The notes below the pieces were generated by a model. It ran no database searches, was not told where the DNA came from, and was given only the letters and a program-made list of their open reading frames with translations. A program made the position numbers and the translations under genes. Positions 61,287-64,000 of a stretch of 64,000 nucleotides of DNA are shown here, one piece after another; position 1 is the stretch's first letter, and each line of letters opens with the position of its first letter. This DNA is from UBA5436 sp050951845 (GTDB lineage: Bacteria; Bacillota; Clostridia; Saccharofermentanales; DTU023). The stretch is taken from the NCBI GenBank assembly GCA_050951845.1, contig JBMNJV010000001.1, forward strand, positions 372,001-436,000. The letters run 5' to 3'.

Positions 61287-63770
61287 ATGACAAAATCATT
61301 ACCTATTATTCCGGAAGAAGCTCGTGCACCACGCATGATTGAATTACAAAATATACCGGTAAATCAGTATCAGAAAACAGTTAAAGACGAAAAAGACAAT
61401 TTCACCAAAGATGAGTTGATGGGCATTTATCGCGATATGCGTCTGATCCGTGAATTCGAAGATATGCTGATGTCAATTAAGACCACGAATTCGTACCAAG
61501 GTATGGAATATAACAATCCTGGTCCGGCACACTTATCAATCGGTCAGGAAGCGGCAGCAGTAGGTCAAGCTTTCTATTTAGACAAAAACGACTATATTTT
61601 CGGTTCGCACCGCAGCCATGGTGAAGTTCTGGCGAAAGCATTTTCCGCTATTCGTAAATTAGAAGATGATGAATTGATGGAAATCATGGAATCATTTATG
61701 GATGGCAAACAGCTTAAAGCGATTGAATCAATTCGGGATGATGAAGAATCAATCCAGGAATTAGCAACCAGTTATATTTTATACGGAGTTTTGGCAGAAA
61801 TTTTCGCTAAAGAAACCGGATTTAATCAAGGTCTTGGCGGATCAATGCACAGTTATTTCACACCGCTCGGAATTTTTCCGAATAATGCTATTGTCGGCGG
61901 TTCAGCTGATATCTCCGTGGGTGCGGCTCTATACAAAAAAATTAATCGTCAGCCCGGTATTGTAATCGGTAACTTCGGCGATGGTTCCATGGGTTGCGGC
62001 CCGGTTTGGGAAGCTCTTGCCATGGCAACGATGGATCAATATGAAACTTTATGGGAAGGTGATATGAAAGGCGGCTTGCCTTTAATCTTCAATGTAAATA
62101 ATAACCATTACGGCATGGGCGGACAGACCAAAGGTGAAACCATGGGTTACGGCAATCCGTCACGTATCGGTGCTGCTTGCAATCCGCGTCAAATGCACGC
62201 GGAAACCGTTGACGGCAACAATCCGTTAGCAGTTATCGATGCTTATAAACGCAAAATGAAAAATATTGAAGATAAAGAAGGACCGATTTTCTTAGAATTG
62301 GTAACTTACAGATTCTCCGGTCACTCACCGTCCGATGCGGACTCTTACAGAACAGAAGAAGAGAAAAATGCATGGAAAGCTCACGATCCGATTGTAACTT
62401 ATCCGGCTCAGTTAATTGAAGCAGGTGTTGCAACGCAAGCTGAAATTGATGCCATCGATGAATATGTTGTGGGCAAGATTACTCAATCAGTTAAATTAGC
62501 AATCGATCCGGTCATTTCACCGCGTATGGATCTGCAGGCAGAACCCAGAGCAATTGAAGATTTGATGTTCTCCAATCAAAAAGTTGCGGCATTCTCGGAT
62601 GTTGAACCCGATATGTTGCAAACCAGAGAAGAATTAAAAGATAATATCAGAGTTAAACAAATTGCCCGTCGTGAGCGTTATGCTTATGATGAAAACGGCA
62701 AACTTCTGAGCCCGAACAGACGTTATCAATTCCGTGACGGAATTTTTGAAGCTGTTATCGAAAAGTTCTACGAAGATCCTACCTTGGTTGCCTACGGTGA
62801 AGACTTGCGTGACTGGGGCGGTGCTTATGCTGCTTTCCGCGGTTTGACAGAAGCCGTTCCATACCATCGTTTCTTCAACTCGCCGATTTCCGAAGCGGCA
62901 ATCATCGGTTCGGCAATCGGTTATGCAATGGCCGGCGGTCGTGCTTTGGTCGAATTGATGTATTGTGACTTCTTAGGTCGTGCCGGTGACGAAGTATTTA
63001 ACCAATTACCGAAATGGCAAGCTATGTCCGGCGGTTACCTCAAGATGCCTGTTGTTATCCGTGTTTCAGTCGGTTCCAAATATGGTGCACAACACTCGCA
63101 GGACTGGACTTCACTGGTAGCACATATTCCGGGCATTAAAGTTGTCTTCCCGGCAACTCCGTACGATGTCAAAGGTCTTTTAACCTCTGCTCTTAACGGT
63201 ACTGATCCGGTAATTGTTTTTGAAAGTCAAAGACTGTACGATGTCGGCGAACAATTTGTCAAAGAGGGAGTCCCGGCCGAACCGTTCGAGATTACCTTAG
63301 GTGAGCCCGCTATGCGCAGAACAGGCAGTGATGTAACGTTCTTAACCATCGGTGCCACGCTGTATCGCGCTTTAGAAGCTGCGGATCAATTACAAGAAAA
63401 ATACGGAATTTCAGCTGAAGTAATTGATGCCAGAACACTTGTACCGTTCAACTACGACATGGTTCTTGAATCAGTTAAGAAAACCGGCAAAATCATTGTT
63501 GCGGGTGATGCAACTGCCAGAGGTTCTTATCTCAATGATTTGGCACAAAATATTCAAAACTTGGCATTTGATTATCTTGATGCCCCGGTTCAAATCTTAG
63601 GTTCACGTAACTGGATTACACCTGCTTATGAATTGGAAGATGATTTCTTCCCGCAAGCTGATTGGTTCATTGATCTTTATCATCAAAGAATCGCACCGAT
63701 TGCCGGCTACACACCGGTCAACAATTACACCGACGGTGAAATCCTCAGACGCAGCACCTTGGGAGTGTAA
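61287..63770 (+). CDS. 2-oxoacid dehydrogenase E1, alpha and beta fused
   Basis: 827-residue thiamine-diphosphate enzyme. Residues about 50-410 are the E1 alpha-type half with the TPP motif GNFGDGSMGCG (Asp232) extending to FNVNNNHYGMGG near 272 and HRSHGEVLAKA; residues about 455-827 are the E1 beta-type half (LVAYGEDLRDWGGAYAAFRGL, NSPISEAAIIGSAIGYAMAGGRALVE, DWTSLVAHIPGIKVVFPATPYDVKGLL). Most E1 enzymes are two subunits of about 330-400 residues or a single AceE; a direct alpha-beta fusion is less usual. It decarboxylates a 2-oxoacid, likely pyruvate. Last gene of the complex; strong terminator follows. Confidence 0.91.
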   Translation: MTKSLPIIPEEARAPRMIELQNIPVNQYQKTVKDEKDNFTKDELMGIYRDMRLIREFEDMLMSIKTTNSYQGMEYNNPGPAHLSIGQEAAAVGQAFYLDKNDYIFGSHRSHGEVLAKAFSAIRKLEDDELMEIMESFMDGKQLKAIESIRDDEESIQELATSYILYGVLAEIFAKETGFNQGLGGSMHSYFTPLGIFPNNAIVGGSADISVGAALYKKINRQPGIVIGNFGDGSMGCGPVWEALAMATMDQYETLWEGDMKGGLPLIFNVNNNHYGMGGQTKGETMGYGNPSRIGAACNPRQMHAETVDGNNPLAVIDAYKRKMKNIEDKEGPIFLELVTYRFSGHSPSDADSYRTEEEKNAWKAHDPIVTYPAQLIEAGVATQAEIDAIDEYVVGKITQSVKLAIDPVISPRMDLQAEPRAIEDLMFSNQKVAAFSDVEPDMLQTREELKDNIRVKQIARRERYAYDENGKLLSPNRRYQFRDGIFEAVIEKFYEDPTLVAYGEDLRDWGGAYAAFRGLTEAVPYHRFFNSPISEAAIIGSAIGYAMAGGRALVELMYCDFLGRAGDEVFNQLPKWQAMSGGYLKMPVVIRVSVGSKYGAQHSQDWTSLVAHIPGIKVVFPATPYDVKGLLTSALNGTDPVIVFESQRLYDVGEQFVKEGVPAEPFEITLGEPAMRRTGSDVTFLTIGATLYRALEAADQLQEKYGISAEVIDARTLVPFNYDMVLESVKKTGKIIVAGDATARGSYLNDLAQNIQNLAFDYLDAPVQILGSRNWITPAYELEDDFFPQADWFIDLYHQRIAPIAGYTPVNNYTDGEILRRSTLGV

Positions 63771-63834
63771 TGGTATATTAGATATTAGATATTTGATGGA
63801 CCCGATACAGATATAGAGTCTATAATTAAAAAAC

Positions 63835-63871
63835 AAAAGTCATCCGGGAATTAATTTCGGATGACTTTTTA
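63835..63871 (+). terminator. Terminator of the oxoacid dehydrogenase operon
   Basis: Perfect 12-bp arms AAAAGTCATCCG (63835-63846) and CGGATGACTTTT (63858-63869), 11-base loop, T run. About 65 bp after the E1 stop. Confidence 0.92.
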
Positions 63872-63896
63872 GATTTTAGCGTTAAAGGGCGTAGAC

Positions 63897-64000
63897 CTTG
63901 CACAGAATTTAAGGTTATACCGTCGGATTTCAGAACAACTTTAAAAAGTGTGCAAAGGCAACCTGGAAAAGAGGTTTTTATGAGAGTTCTTGCACAGAAT
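63897..64000 (+). repeat. Direct repeat CTTGCACAGAAT at the right edge
   Basis: The 12-mer occurs at 63897-63908 and again at 63989-64000, the last bases of the window, 92 bp apart. It may be chance or the start of a larger repeat beyond the edge. Confidence 0.4.
63980..64000 (+). CDS. Possible gene start cut by the window edge
   Basis: ATG at 63980 preceded by AAGAGG (63969-63974) begins a frame MRVLAQN that runs off the window. Only seven codons are visible, so no function can be given. The terminator before it makes a new transcription unit reasonable. Confidence 0.3.

Noticed and set aside
1..64000. Mobile element or prophage boundaries of the island
   Set aside because: No transposase, integrase, tRNA attachment site or long terminal repeats were visible, so transfer cannot be claimed from this window.

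Overview
The window comes from a low-GC Gram-positive bacterium, most likely an anaerobic Clostridia-type Firmicute. The evidence is AT-rich intergenic DNA, strong Shine-Dalgarno sites, sigma-A-like promoters, U-tailed hairpin terminators, and solute-binding proteins made as lipoproteins (LxAC lipobox) rather than periplasmic proteins. I see no rRNA, tRNA, CRISPR array, transposase, integrase or phage gene. Almost all of it is a dense accessory island for sugar uptake and breakdown: five FGGY sugar kinases, three RbsABC-type importers, one NitT/TauT-type importer, four sugar isomerases (XylA, AraA, FucI, D-lyxose isomerase) and five local regulators (GntR, ROK, LacI, DeoR, plus whatever controls the fucose genes).

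Layout. (A) 1-5.7 kb: two DeoC-type aldolases, an FGGY kinase, an AroE-like dehydrogenase, a cupin phosphoglucose isomerase and a D-2-hydroxyacid dehydrogenase; together they look like a phosphorylated-sugar pathway I cannot name. (B) 5.8-14.4 kb: a divergent GntR regulator, an RbsA-C-B importer, an orphan GatZ/KbaZ-family protein, D-lyxose isomerase and xylulokinase, i.e. a route from lyxose or a related ketose to xylulose 5-phosphate. (C) 14.6-25.4 kb: a divergent ROK regulator with a perfect inverted-repeat operator over the promoter of an operon for a Gfo/Idh oxidoreductase, a TIM-barrel isomerase, a cytoplasmic sulfatase, an old-yellow-enzyme-like reductase, and a NitT/TauT-type importer whose two ATPases look like an asymmetric pair. 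(D) 25.7-35.7 kb: xylose isomerase, aldose 1-epimerase, a Bacteroides-AraB-like kinase, a SorE-like dehydrogenase, a large membrane subtilase-vWA-zinc-ribbon protein and a HAD phosphatase. (E) 35.9-43.5 kb: LacI regulator, an importer with two different permeases, and L-arabinose isomerase. (F) 43.6-51.9 kb: L-fucose isomerase, divergent kinase, FucU mutarotase and a third RbsACB importer. (G) 51.9-58.2 kb: AEC carrier, SDR dehydrogenase, PHP-domain protein, a fifth FGGY kinase and a DeoR regulator. (H) 58.3-63.9 kb: a 2-oxoacid dehydrogenase complex in the order E2, E3, fused E1 alpha-beta, closed by a strong terminator; one more gene may begin at the right edge.

How it fits together: importers bring in pentoses, deoxyhexoses and probably a sulfated or modified glycoside; mutarotase, epimerase and isomerases turn aldoses into ketoses; FGGY kinases phosphorylate them; aldolases and reductases finish the conversion to central metabolites, with pyruvate (or a related 2-oxoacid) possibly consumed by the dehydrogenase complex. 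No AraD, FucA or transketolase is in the window, so several pathways must be completed elsewhere. The most unusual items are the subtilase-vWA-zinc-ribbon membrane protein, the asymmetric ABC ATPase pair in the sulfatase operon, the double-DeoC/cupin-isomerase cluster, and the GatZ-family protein without a catalytic partner.
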